In this document: piece by piece, positions 55,505 to 64,000 of the stretch
Layout: every line of letters starts with the position of its first letter
Numbering within the stretch: the stretch's first letter is position 1
Origin: Gilliamella sp. Lep-s35
GTDB lineage: Bacteria > Pseudomonadota > Gammaproteobacteria > Enterobacterales > Orbaceae
Direction: 5' to 3'
NCBI RefSeq assembly: GCF_009795845.1
Contig: NZ_WTEX01000010.1
Coordinates: 1-64,000, forward strand
Length of the DNA stretch: 64,000 nt
Notes under the pieces: generated by a model
The model's input: the letters and a program-made list of their open reading frames with translations, nothing else
Database searches by the model: none
What the model was told of the DNA's origin: nothing
Made by a program: the position numbers and the translations under genes

Positions 55505-57724
55505 CTACAATAAAGTTAGGTTTGCTAATTTAACTACTAACCATTTGATTCCTTCATTAATAAAAGCAATTTGCACTCGTTTATGATCAGCTTCGCCATC
55601 AATATTAACAATAGTTCCTTCACCAAAACGGCTATGTCGCACTTTACGACCTAATCTATAACCATCATCATTTTGGCGAGCTTTTTTAGGATATATTTTT
55701 TTACAATCATCATAAGAATTATTATATTCTTTTCGATCAGATGGTCTGATAAAGCCTTGATGACTGATTTCTTTTAATACATCAATGGGTAACTCATTTA
55801 AAAAACGCGAAGGTAAATTTCGCTCTTCACGACCATATAGACGCCTTATCTGAGCTAAAGATAATGTTAAGTGTTTACGTGCTCGAGTAATACCGACATA
55901 AGCAAGACGCCGCTCTTCTTCTATTTTTTCAGGATCTTGTGCTGATCGTTGATCTGGAAATACGCCATCTTCTAGTCCAACAATAAATACATTATCAAAT
56001 TCAAGCCCTTTTGCTGAATGCAAAGTCATTAATTGAATTGAATCTTGTTCATTAATCACATCACGGCTTTCTAGCGAGGTATATGCTAAAAATGATTCTA
56101 AAACAGTCAATGTTTTACCCGTTTCATTATCTTGAATAATTGTATTTTCATTAGAATGATGAAACTGCTCAGCAGCCGATACCAATTCTTCAAGATTTTC
56201 TAGCCTTGATTGTCCTTTAATACCGGGTTCTTGTTCGTACATTTGTAATATACCCGATAGTTTAATAATCATATCAAGTTGCTTATAAACTGGTTGAGAT
56301 TCCACTTTATCAAAGATAAATTCCATTAAATCTAAAAAGCGACTTAAGCCAGAGCATTGTCTTTCGCTCAATGCATTAGTTTGAATAAGCATTAAACAGG
56401 CATCCCATAATGAAATAGCATATTGCTTGGCGACGGTTCTAACTCTATCTAACGTAATAGTGCCAATTCCACGAGTTGGCGTGTTAATTACCGCTTCAAA
56501 TGCCATATCATTATTGTGATCATATAATAGTCGTAAATAGGCAAGCGCTAATTTAACTTCTTGGCGTTCATAAAAACGAATTGAACCATAAATTTGGTAA
56601 GGTAATCCCGCTTGTAATAATGTATCTTCAAATATACGTGATTGCGCATTACTGCGGTACAAAATAGCACAGCTTGAGTAATTATCACCCTCTTGATGAC
56701 GCTTTTTAATTTGACCGGTAACAAACCTTGCTTCATCAATATCATTATAACCAATATAAAGTAAAATCTGTTCACCATCACCTCGATCTGTCCATAAATT
56801 TTTACCCAATCGCTTGGTATTTTGCGCTATCAACTTATTTGCAGCGTCTAAAATATTATTGGTTGAACGGTAATTTTGTTCTAATCGAATAATTTCAGTT
56901 TCAGGGTAATCATTGATAAACAATTGAAGATTATCCGCATTCGCTCCACGCCAACTATAGATAGATTGATCATCATCACCGACAATCATTACATTAGCAG
57001 TATTACCGGCTAGTTTTTTTACCAATCGATACTGAATCTTGTTCGTATCTTGAAATTCATCAATTAAAATATTACAAAAACGCCGGTGACAATAATTTAA
57101 AACTTCTTGATTTTGGCAAAGGAGTTCATAAGTTCTTAGAATTAACTCCGAAAAATCAAGATAACCAAGCTTATCACAAATAACTTGATAGTCGTGATAA
57201 ATCTTTTGCCACATAACTTGTTTGGGATCTTCAGGAACAATGTCACCGGCACGATGTCCCTTTTCTTTCTGAGTAGAAATAAAGGCTGCACACTGTTTAG
57301 CTGACCACTGTTTTTCGTCGATTTTTAGCTCACGAAAAATTCGCTTAATCAAGCGAACTTGGTCTTCTGTATCAATCAGTTGAAAATTAGGTGGCAATTT
57401 AGCCTGTTCTGAAAACATACGCAATAAGCGATGAGCCAAACCATGAAAAGTGCCCACCCACATGCCATTAAAATAACCTTCCCCAACTAATGCTTGAATA
57501 CGCTCCTGCATTTCAGCTGCAGCTTTATTGGTAAAAGTAACCGCAAAAATTGAGCCTGGAGAATATTGCTTTTCAATACAAAGCCAAGCAATACGATGAA
57601 CTAAAACTCGAGTTTTACCACTCCCTGCACCAGCAAGAACAATGGTATATTGATTATCAGTGGTAGTAGCATTTTTTTGTTCGATGTTTAGATCTTCTAA
57701 TAATGATTGACTAGTTTCCATCAT
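55505..57724 (-). CDS. uvrD: DNA helicase II UvrD
   Basis: 3'-5' superfamily 1A helicase of nucleotide-excision and mismatch repair. Walker A is AGAGSGKTR; other helicase motifs include FTNKAAAEMQER, DEFQDTN (Walker B), GDDDQSIYSWRGA and VMTLHSAKGLEF-type and VGITRAR motifs. The C-terminal Tudor-like segment (GRKVRHSRFGEGTIVN) is present. The frame extends to a GTG at 57754; the ATG at 57724 follows AGG by seven bases and gives 739 residues (E. coli 720). Last gene of the lptM-lysA-dapF-yigA-xerC-yigB-uvrD series. Confidence 0.95.
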   Translation of the reverse strand: MMETSQSLLEDLNIEQKNATTTDNQYTIVLAGAGSGKTRVLVHRIAWLCIEKQYSPGSIFAVTFTNKAAAEMQERIQALVGEGYFNGMWVGTFHGLAHRLLRMFSEQAKLPPNFQLIDTEDQVRLIKRIFRELKIDEKQWSAKQCAAFISTQKEKGHRAGDIVPEDPKQVMWQKIYHDYQVICDKLGYLDFSELILRTYELLCQNQEVLNYCHRRFCNILIDEFQDTNKIQYRLVKKLAGNTANVMIVGDDDQSIYSWRGANADNLQLFINDYPETEIIRLEQNYRSTNNILDAANKLIAQNTKRLGKNLWTDRGDGEQILLYIGYNDIDEARFVTGQIKKRHQEGDNYSSCAILYRSNAQSRIFEDTLLQAGLPYQIYGSIRFYERQEVKLALAYLRLLYDHNNDMAFEAVINTPTRGIGTITLDRVRTVAKQYAISLWDACLMLIQTNALSERQCSGLSRFLDLMEFIFDKVESQPVYKQLDMIIKLSGILQMYEQEPGIKGQSRLENLEELVSAAEQFHHSNENTIIQDNETGKTLTVLESFLAYTSLESRDVINEQDSIQLMTLHSAKGLEFDNVFIVGLEDGVFPDQRSAQDPEKIEEERRLAYVGITRARKHLTLSLAQIRRLYGREERNLPSRFLNELPIDVLKEISHQGFIRPSDRKEYNNSYDDCKKIYPKKARQNDDGYRLGRKVRHSRFGEGTIVNIDGEADHKRVQIAFINEGIKWLVVKLANLTLL

Positions 57725-57927
57725 ATTCAAACCTATTTTGATAACCAAAAACACTAACCAGCATTAATGTTGAAAATGTTAATATTTTTATCATATTTAA
57801 AGATATTTGGTTGACTGTAGTCAAACAGGAATATAAAAACAAAACTATTAAGCGCAACACACCGTTACACTTAACACAATTTATCTTTATATAGGCTTAC
57901 TGTCCATCTATACAGGTAAAGGTAAGA

Positions 57928-58641
57928 TTATAGCAGATTATCCAATTCTAGCAATTGAGTTATTTCCATATGAGGTAAACATCTTGTATCATCGAGTTGA
58001 AAAATATCATGTTTATAGATATTAATAAAACAAGCCAAAAAACCATTATTGATAGCACCATTAACATCAGTCAATAGATTATCGCCTACATGTAAAATAT
58101 GTTGTGATGGAATAGCTAACTTGTCAGAAGCTAAATCAAAAATCTCGGGAAACGGTTTTGAACGCCCATGTTCACCACCACGCAATGAAAATTGAAAATA
58201 ATCGCCTAAACCAATTTGATTAACATCTACGTTTCCATTAGTGATTACTGCCAAAGGGTATTTCGTGGCTAATTTTGTCAATAACATATGTGTTGATTGT
58301 GGGACTTGCATTTTGTGCCGCCAAAAATTAAAGCATGTCATTGATTCATCAATAATATCTGCAAATTTTTGTACTGGAATATCAGTTTTATTTAACAGCG
58401 ATTTGATAGTTTGAAATCGCCATACATTAACATCGTGATAAATTTCAGGATAAGATAAAAGCACAGTGTGCTTTTCGGCCAAATACTTGGATATTGTAAG
58501 CGTATGCAATTGCTCATAATTTTGGAGCATTTTGACCATTTCTTCTTCCGCTTTTTCAACAATCATACTGTTATCGTATAACGTGTCATCGAGATCGAAA
58601 GTCAATGCTTTAATCGTATTAATAGATCGATAAAAGTGCAT
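57928..58641 (-). CDS. yigB: HAD-family phosphatase YigB (FMN phosphatase)
   Basis: HAD-superfamily hydrolase of the subfamily that contains E. coli YigB, active on FMN and other phosphates. Motif I is LTFDLDDTLYDN (nucleophile Asp), motif II AVITNGN, motif III around RSKPFPEIF and motif IV HVGDNLLTDVNGA. 237 residues (238 in E. coli). It starts almost immediately after xerC with AGGAG formed from the last xerC codons, so the two are translationally linked, as in E. coli. Confidence 0.9.
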   Translation of the reverse strand: MHFYRSINTIKALTFDLDDTLYDNSMIVEKAEEEMVKMLQNYEQLHTLTISKYLAEKHTVLLSYPEIYHDVNVWRFQTIKSLLNKTDIPVQKFADIIDESMTCFNFWRHKMQVPQSTHMLLTKLATKYPLAVITNGNVDVNQIGLGDYFQFSLRGGEHGRSKPFPEIFDLASDKLAIPSQHILHVGDNLLTDVNGAINNGFLACFINIYKHDIFQLDDTRCLPHMEITQLLELDNLL

Positions 58642-58643
58642 CG

Positions 58644-59564
58644 TTATTTTCTCCTTTTAGCTCGTGGATGGGCTGAATCATAAACTTCTGATAGGTGTGA
58701 AAAATCCAAGTGCGTATAAACTTGCGTCGTTGATAAATCGGCATGACCAAGCAACTCTTGTACTGCACGTAAATCACCACTTGATTCAAGCATATGAGTT
58801 GCAAATGAATGGCGTAATTTATGGGGATGAACATGACTGCTTAACCCTTGTTTAACCCCCCATTGTGAAAAACGCTTTTCAACATTACGCGGTGAAATCC
58901 GTTTACCCAATTTTGAAATAAATAGCGCATCATCTTGCGGGACTAAAGAGTCGCGCATCGAAAGCCAATGTTTAATCCATTTAATTGACTCTCGGCCTAA
59001 TGGCAACTTCCGTTCTTTATTACCCTTACCCATTACACGAATTTCGCCATCAGTAAGGTTTAATTCACGGCAATTTAATCCAACTAATTCAGAAAGGCGT
59101 AACCCAGAACCATACATGACTTCAAGCATCGCTCTATCACGAACAGAAAGCGGATCATTATATTCAATATCAAGCAGTTGATTAATTTCATCAATATCAA
59201 TATTTTTAGGAAGATGCTGCCCCAATTTAGGATTCAAAACACCACGCGCTGGGTTTGCATTAATAAGCTCATTTTTAACCATCCAATCACAAAAACTACG
59301 TAATGCCGATAATCTCAATGATAAGCTTCTTGCCTGTAAACCTGTACGTTTACTACGACTAATCAATAACCTTACCGCTGACGAATCTAAATCTTGCCAT
59401 GTTGATAGTTCTATTTCTTTTGCTAACGAAATAATGGCATACAGCTGTCTTTGATAATTAATTTGCGTATTTAAACTGAGCTGTCGTTCTGACTTTAAAT
59501 AACTTAAAAACTGATCAACAGGTAATGTTAATGCAGTATTGTCGTTTTGATTAGGCTGTACCAT
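58644..59564 (-). CDS. xerC: Tyrosine recombinase XerC
   Basis: Works with XerD at dif to resolve chromosome dimers. The catalytic tetrad and tyrosine are visible: R in [11 protein letters not shown] in [21 protein letters not shown], and [15 protein letters not shown] with the nucleophile tyrosine. The N-terminal SAM-like core-binding domain precedes. The frame extends to 59597, but the ATG at 59564 follows AAGGA by eight bases and gives 306 residues (298 in E. coli). It begins 11 bp after the stop of the DUF484 gene. Confidence 0.95.
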   Translation of the reverse strand: MVQPNQNDNTALTLPVDQFLSYLKSERQLSLNTQINYQRQLYAIISLAKEIELSTWQDLDSSAVRLLISRSKRTGLQARSLSLRLSALRSFCDWMVKNELINANPARGVLNPKLGQHLPKNIDIDEINQLLDIEYNDPLSVRDRAMLEVMYGSGLRLSELVGLNCRELNLTDGEIRVMGKGNKERKLPLGRESIKWIKHWLSMRDSLVPQDDALFISKLGKRISPRNVEKRFSQWGVKQGLSSHVHPHKLRHSFATHMLESSGDLRAVQELLGHADLSTTQVYTHLDFSHLSEVYDSAHPRAKRRK

Positions 59565-59575
59565 AAAGAGGATCC

Positions 59576-60310
59576 TTATTTTTTTCGCATAATCCATCTG
59601 CTAATTAAAATGGGTAAAATTTCACTCATTTTTTCAAGTAATAATGTACCTTGCCCTGCTTGGTAATGTTGTGGATTAGTGCTAGTAAACATTAGCAAAC
59701 CTAAATCACCAAATTGTCCCAATAAAGATAAAGCAACTGACCCAACATAACCATGTTTAGGTAATAAAAAGTCAAGTTCAGTTGAATTTAATGGTCCTAA
59801 ATATTGCTGGTTATACTGTAAGTGCCTAACACGAATAAAATCAAATTGTAATGAATTTAAAGCTAAGTGATGGTAATTTGACGGTGCATTAAGCAACCAT
59901 TTATCGTCAAAAAGATACAAATAAGCACCGCTAAGCCCTAACGATTTTGCCCATGTGTTTAATAACGCTATCAATTGATTTAGATCCTCCGCTTTAATCA
60001 ACTCAATTTGCAAATCCATGAGTTGATTAAACAGCAATTCGTTAGCGCTGGCATACTCCATTAATAACGAAATTTCACACTCTAACTGATTAATTTTGTT
60101 ACGCTGACGAGCCATATTCCATTCCGGTAACGAAATAATTCCCCGCACTGGGTGTGGTACTTGCATGAATTGAACATACTGAGCATTTCGTATAAAAAAA
60201 TCTGGGTTATCAATAAGATATTGAGCCACAATTTCGTCATTTAATTTTACTGATGAAAGCTGTTGTCGAGCTTTTTTATCTCTTAAATTTCGTTTATTTT
60301 TACCAGCCAT
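59576..60310 (-). CDS. yigA: DUF484 protein YigA
   Basis: Conserved protein of unknown function with a GAF-like domain, always found between dapF and xerC. 244 residues (235 in E. coli). The family core is seen in [44 protein letters not shown], then a C-terminal GAF-like part with [23 protein letters not shown]. It ends 11 bp before xerC; there is a 190-bp gap upstream to dapF. Confidence 0.9.
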   Translation of the reverse strand: MAGKNKRNLRDKKARQQLSSVKLNDEIVAQYLIDNPDFFIRNAQYVQFMQVPHPVRGIISLPEWNMARQRNKINQLECEISLLMEYASANELLFNQLMDLQIELIKAEDLNQLIALLNTWAKSLGLSGAYLYLFDDKWLLNAPSNYHHLALNSLQFDFIRVRHLQYNQQYLGPLNSTELDFLLPKHGYVGSVALSLLGQFGDLGLLMFTSTNPQHYQAGQGTLLLEKMSEILPILISRWIMRKK

Positions 60311-60501
60311 AATTAACGTCTATTATATTATTGTATTATCACATTACTTTATGTTTTTATTGCTTTTTTTCTTTAATTAAGCACTAAAAACGCAAATGAA
60401 AAACCCAATAAAATCAATGCCTTTTCTAAACATTTTTAGCTTTGCCATTTTCTATCAATTCAACCAACAAATGCCGGGGCTTATCGATGATGATATGAAG
60501 G

Positions 60502-61326
60502 TTAAATTGCAATAAAACCATCATAAACATGTGTTGCAGGTCCTGTCATATAAAGAGGTTGATTGTTACCTTGCCATTCAATTAATAATTTACCACCCGG
60601 TAAATTAACATTAACGCTTTGGTTTAATAACCCTTGATTGATGCCAACCGCAACCGCTGCACAAGCACCAGTGCCGCAAGCTTGTGTTTCGCCAACACCT
60701 CGTTCAAAGACGCGCAAATTAATGTTATTGCGATCAACAATGTGCATAAATCCAATATTAGCTCGTTTGGGAAAGCGTTCATGTTGCTCCAATAGTGCTC
60801 CAAGCTTTGCTACTTCAGCAGTTAGAATATTTTCAACTTGAATCACACAATGAGGATTTCCCATAGAAGCAACGCCACATAATACGGTTTGTTCTTGCGC
60901 ACGAATGATATAGGTTTTTTCTTCTTTGATGGCTTTAAAAGGAATTTTACCGGGGTCAAAAATAGGCTCCCCCATATTAACACGTACGGTTTCATCGTCA
61001 TTAACAGTTAGAACAATATTGCCTTTCATAGTGCTAACTTTTAATATACGTTTTCGACTTAGTCCTTTTAAACGGACAAAACGAGCAAAACAGCGTGCGC
61101 CATTACCGCATTGCTCAACCTCGGAGCCATCAGAATTAAAAATACGATAATGAAAATCGCTATCTGGCACATAAGGTGGCTCAACAATAAGCAGTTGATC
61201 AAATCCAACACCTGTATATCGGTCCGCCATGCGTTTAATCATTTCAGTAGAAAGATGAACATTTTGCGTTACGGCATCAATAACCATAAAATCATTTCCA
61301 AGCCCATGCATTTTTGAAAAGTTCAT
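60502..61326 (-). CDS. dapF: Diaminopimelate epimerase
   Basis: Converts LL- to meso-diaminopimelate, the peptidoglycan cross-linking residue and lysine precursor. The two catalytic cysteines are in [12 protein letters not shown] and the later QACGTGACA. The frame extends upstream to a TTG at 61350; the ATG at 61326 ([13 protein letters not shown]) gives exactly 274 residues, as in E. coli, and is ten bases after AAAGG. It lies next to lysA, which consumes the product. Confidence 0.97.
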   Translation of the reverse strand: MNFSKMHGLGNDFMVIDAVTQNVHLSTEMIKRMADRYTGVGFDQLLIVEPPYVPDSDFHYRIFNSDGSEVEQCGNGARCFARFVRLKGLSRKRILKVSTMKGNIVLTVNDDETVRVNMGEPIFDPGKIPFKAIKEEKTYIIRAQEQTVLCGVASMGNPHCVIQVENILTAEVAKLGALLEQHERFPKRANIGFMHIVDRNNINLRVFERGVGETQACGTGACAAVAVGINQGLLNQSVNVNLPGGKLLIEWQGNNQPLYMTGPATHVYDGFIAI

Positions 61327-61458
61327 CGTTAATTTACCTTTTATTGTCAAATGTTGTTATTTGTTTACTTTTTTATTTTTAGCGCTGACTGTTAACCAGT
61401 ATCCACTTAAACCGGAAATACAACTACCATTAAGTATTGCCGATACAATTTATCAATA

Positions 61459-62712
61459 TTATAAAACCGACTCACCACGCCATAAATCGTCAAAGGCTTC
61501 ACGTTGACGAATTAATTTGTGCTTTTGTTCATCAATGAGCATCACTTCTGCAGGCCTTGGGTGACTATTATAATTTGATGCCATACTAAAACCATAAGCG
61601 CCTGCGCTACAGACAACAAGTAAATCATCTTGCTTAATTGAAAGTTCTCGCTGATAAGCCAAAACATCGCTTGATTCACAAATCGGACCAACGACATTAT
61701 ATACAAAAATTTCATCGCCAGATTTTGGTTGTCTTTCAGGTAAGACATTCATCCAAGCATCGTAAAGTGCAGGTCGAATTAAGTTATTCATTCCTGCATC
61801 AACGATTGCAAAATGGTTACCCTCTTGATGTTTGGTATATTCGACCTTAGTAATTAATATGCCAGAATTAGCTACAATAGATCGCCCTGGTTCAAACAAA
61901 ATTTCAATGTTGGGGTAATTGACCAATTTATTTTTCAATTCGCTCACAAGTTGCGCTGGAGTTGGTGGTTGTTCGTTATCATAACAAACACCTAATCCCC
62001 CCCCGAGATCAATATGTTCAATTGTAATATTATCAGCTTGCAGTTTGTCCACTAAAGCAAGTATACGATCAGTAGCATCAATAAACGGCGATAATTGCGT
62101 TAACTGCGAGCCAATATGACAATCAATACCAACAATATTAATATTTGTTAATGCACGCGCTTTTTGATAAACCGATAATGCTAACTGATAGCTAATCCCA
62201 AATTTGTTTTCGCGTAGACCTGTTGAAATATAAGGGTGTGTTTTAGCATCCACATCTGGGTTGATTCTTAATGAAATTGGAGCAATTTTACCTAATCTTT
62301 TAGCAACTTCATCAATTCGATATAATTCGGCCTCGGATTCAACATTAAAACATTTAATACCAACCTCAAGCGCACGCTCAATTTCAACGATTGATTTAGC
62401 AACGCCAGAAAAAACGATTTTTTTAGGATCCGCGCCTGCTTTTAATACTCGTTCTAATTCACCTTGTGAAACAATATCAAAACCAGCGCCTAATTTTGCC
62501 AGTAAACTTAAAACAGCTAAATTACTATTGGCTTTAACGGCGTAACAGATTAAGTGTTTTGTGTTAAGCAAAGCCTGTTCATAGGCTAAAAACCGCTCAC
62601 GAATATGATCAGCTGAATAGACATATAAAGGGGTGCCATACTGCTTAGCAAGATCTGCAATCGCTATTTGATTAGCAAATAAGCGATCATGTTGATAATT
62701 TAAAAAATCCAT
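61459..62712 (-). CDS. lysA: Diaminopimelate decarboxylase
   Basis: PLP-dependent enzyme that makes L-lysine from meso-diaminopimelate. The PLP lysine is in CYAVKANSN; HIGSQ, DLGGGLGVCY, the phosphate-binding EPGRSIV and the substrate-contact CESSD and AYGFSM segments are present. 417 residues from the ATG at 62712, which follows GGAA by seven bases; the GTG at 62715 is unlikely. It is placed directly after lptM and before dapF; E. coli has lysA elsewhere, while many other gammaproteobacteria have this order. Confidence 0.96.
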   Translation of the reverse strand: MDFLNYQHDRLFANQIAIADLAKQYGTPLYVYSADHIRERFLAYEQALLNTKHLICYAVKANSNLAVLSLLAKLGAGFDIVSQGELERVLKAGADPKKIVFSGVAKSIVEIERALEVGIKCFNVESEAELYRIDEVAKRLGKIAPISLRINPDVDAKTHPYISTGLRENKFGISYQLALSVYQKARALTNINIVGIDCHIGSQLTQLSPFIDATDRILALVDKLQADNITIEHIDLGGGLGVCYDNEQPPTPAQLVSELKNKLVNYPNIEILFEPGRSIVANSGILITKVEYTKHQEGNHFAIVDAGMNNLIRPALYDAWMNVLPERQPKSGDEIFVYNVVGPICESSDVLAYQRELSIKQDDLLVVCSAGAYGFSMASNYNSHPRPAEVMLIDEQKHKLIRQREAFDDLWRGESVL

Positions 62713-62724
62713 CACGTTATTCCA

Positions 62725-62892
62725 TTATGCAATTTTAATAAATAAATCAGATTGAATTGAGGCAGTTGTTGTTAATTTGGCTTGTTGCGTTGTTGCATTT
62801 TCAATAGGACGATAAAGTGGACCTTTTAATCCACATCCTAGTAATGCCAATATAACAAAAAAGACAGAGAGTAATTTTATAATTGATTTCAT
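62725..62892 (-). CDS. lptM: LPS translocon maturation lipoprotein LptM (YifL)
   Basis: Small 55-residue lipoprotein: MKS start, hydrophobic core, lipobox LLGC with the lipidated Cys20, then GLKGPLY, the signature of LptM/YifL. In E. coli LptM binds the LptDE translocon and promotes its correct disulfide formation, which fits with lptE in this window. The stop is 12 bp upstream of the lysA ATG, so it is co-transcribed with lysA and dapF. The short length means it is easily missed by gene callers; the conserved motif and position give good confidence. Confidence 0.9.
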   Translation of the reverse strand: MKSIIKLLSVFFVILALLGCGLKGPLYRPIENATTQQAKLTTTASIQSDLFIKIA

Positions 62893-63049
62893 AATATTCG
62901 CAATTCTTTCTATTTTTTAGAATATTGTCTATATTACACGATAGGAACAATGCTGCAAAGCGTAAATAATAACACCTAAACAAATAGATATACAAAATTA
63001 AGAAACCGTAGTTTGTGGAGTAACTCATGTTATTTAAAAAACTACTGTA

Positions 63050-63333
63050 ATGAATAAACATAAAAAAACAAAATTGATACCCTATCACAGGCAAAAAATA
63101 GCGTGCTTATATTATAAAGAAAAAATAACTGTAGCTGATTTGGCTAAACGCTTTATTGTCAGTCGTCTGTTCATTTACAATGATGCTAAAAAAGCTTAAT
63201 TGAAGCTGTTCGTTCTTTAACTAGCAAGAATAAACGTTATAAAACAATCAATTATAAAGCAATCATTTATAAAACCATCAGTTATAAAAACATTAATTAT
63301 GAAATTAAAAGTCTGATTAAAAATGCCTTATGA
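63050..63333 (+). pseudogene. Decayed transposase-like gene with helix-turn-helix N-terminus
   Basis: The first frame (63050-63199) encodes MNKHKKTKLIPYHRQKIACL and continues YYKEKITVADLAKRFIVSRLFIYNDAKKA, a helix-turn-helix typical of the start of IS481-like or related transposases. It stops at TAA, but the next frame (from 63193, SLIEAVRSLTSKNKRY) continues it, consistent with a frameshift in the A-run at 63188-63193. The second frame then degenerates into tandem repeats and stops at 63333. No catalytic domain remains. It is a relic between lptM and holC, where most relatives have valS. Confidence 0.5.
63238..63300 (+). repeat. 15-bp tandem repeat in the transposase relic
   Basis: Four units of 15 bp with consensus TATAAAACCATCAAT (63238-63252, 63253-63267, 63268-63282, 63283-63297), followed by the start of a fifth. 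In the open frame it encodes Y-K-x-I-x repeats. Units differ at one to four positions, indicating old slippage. Confidence 0.75.
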
Positions 63334-63405
63334 GTTTTTAGAGGATGATTTTAATCATGAAGTGTAAACAACCAATTATTTTCCTACCAATAAGATTTTA
63401 TTAAT

Positions 63406-63861
63406 TTATTCACAAATAACAGGTATAGTTTTAAGATTAAATCCTGCCTCTTTATAATATTTATACCTTACTCTAGCTAGCGCTTTTAAATCCTCGTCAA
63501 CAGGCACAAAATCAATAATATCACGATAGACATTAGCAAATTCAGGAAATTGCTCTTGTAAATTAATTAGTAGCGGCCTACTACCGCTACTGCGTTTTTG
63601 TGGCCAGCTGATTTCAACAGGTGATCCGCCTTTCATACCTTCGCCAGCTAAGTTATGTGGCACAAAGCTGTCGGTACTCAGTTGCCATAGATATTCGTCG
63701 ATACGCTCAGCTTGTGCTTGATCTTGACAAGCAACTTGTACACGCAAATTAGCTTGCCATGCTTCGGCGATTTTTTGGCATGCGAGTTTTTCATAATATA
63801 GCATGCCTGATTCGTTGGCTTCTCTTTGGTTTTCAAGTAGATAGAAGATCACTTTTTTCAT
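63406..63861 (-). CDS. holC: DNA polymerase III chi subunit
   Basis: Chi binds SSB and, through psi (holD here), the clamp loader. 151 residues (147 in E. coli), with the conserved YEKLACQKIAEAWQANLRV, SFVPHNLAGEG and KRSSGSRPLLINL segments. It is directly downstream of pepA, as in E. coli pepA-holC-valS; valS is missing here, and the transposase relic follows instead. Confidence 0.95.
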   Translation of the reverse strand: MKKVIFYLLENQREANESGMLYYEKLACQKIAEAWQANLRVQVACQDQAQAERIDEYLWQLSTDSFVPHNLAGEGMKGGSPVEISWPQKRSSGSRPLLINLQEQFPEFANVYRDIIDFVPVDEDLKALARVRYKYYKEAGFNLKTIPVICE

Positions 63862-63876
63862 AAATGTTGGCTCGAT

Positions 63877-64000
<124 letters not shown>

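Noticed and set aside
62801-63094. 97-codon minus-strand frame over lptM
   Set aside because: It is another frame of the lptM region; the LptM frame has a lipobox and GLKGPLY signature and fits the lptM-lysA-dapF order.

Overview
The window is AT-rich chromosomal DNA of a gammaproteobacterium. Nearly all genes have close Escherichia coli counterparts, often in E. coli-like order (leuS-lptE-holA-nadD; yfhM-pbpC-ndk; rsmC/holD-rimI; lptM-dapF-yigA-xerC-yigB-uvrD), but low G+C, short intergenic spacers and lineage-specific insertions point to a host-associated lineage such as Orbaceae (Gilliamella-like). That assignment is inference from gene content and base composition, not a database match.

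Layout. 0-5.8 kb: the end of an IS5-like element, then leuS-lptE-holA-nadD and infA. 5.8-9.4 kb: lysine permease lysP, a cysteine-cluster protein, translation factor efpL and tRNA thiolase ttcA. 9.4-15.5 kb: glnE, a membrane protein, a shortened ygiF triphosphatase, then sspB/sspA. 15.7-18.8 kb: a complete group II intron with its reverse transcriptase/maturase/HNH protein, inserted directly after the stop codon of rpsI; rplM-rpsI lie upstream of it on the same strand. 19.9-22.3 kb: yrbL converging on pmrAB. 22.6-31.9 kb: a five-gene minus-strand operon (YjfI-like, PspA/IM30, YqiJ-like OB-fold membrane protein, YqiK flotillin, 1653-residue AAA+ ATPase), preceded by a perfect 20-bp-arm inverted repeat. 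It is the least characterised multigene system here and probably acts on membrane integrity. 32.1-34.4 kb: an amino-acid ABC importer without its ATPase. 34.5-42.5 kb: ndk, pbpC and the alpha-2-macroglobulin yfhM. 42.7-43.6 kb: a frameshifted adhesin-like gene. 44.1-46.0 kb: a queuosine operon queF-queC-yhhQ led by a preQ1-I riboswitch. 46.1-55.4 kb: yqjC, coaA, yihI, hemN, rsmC, holD-rimI, thiamine pyrophosphokinase, three unknown membrane/secreted proteins, cyaY. 55.5-62.9 kb: lptM-lysA-dapF-yigA-xerC-yigB-uvrD. 62.9-64 kb: a decayed transposase-like gene with a 15-bp tandem repeat, holC, and the 3' end of pepA.

Most content is housekeeping: translation (leuS, infA, efpL, rplM, rpsI, ttcA, queuosine genes), DNA polymerase III accessory subunits (holA, holC, holD) and lysine/peptidoglycan supply (lysP, lysA, dapF, pbpC). 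Envelope maintenance recurs (lptE, lptM, pmrAB, yrbL, yfhM-pbpC, and the PspA-flotillin-AAA+ operon). The most notable items are the intron at the rpsI stop codon, with readable EBS/IBS pairings and an unexplained 15-nt copy of the rpsI tail beside EBS1; the PspA/flotillin/AAA+ operon with a possible self-regulating YjfI; and the preQ1 riboswitch.
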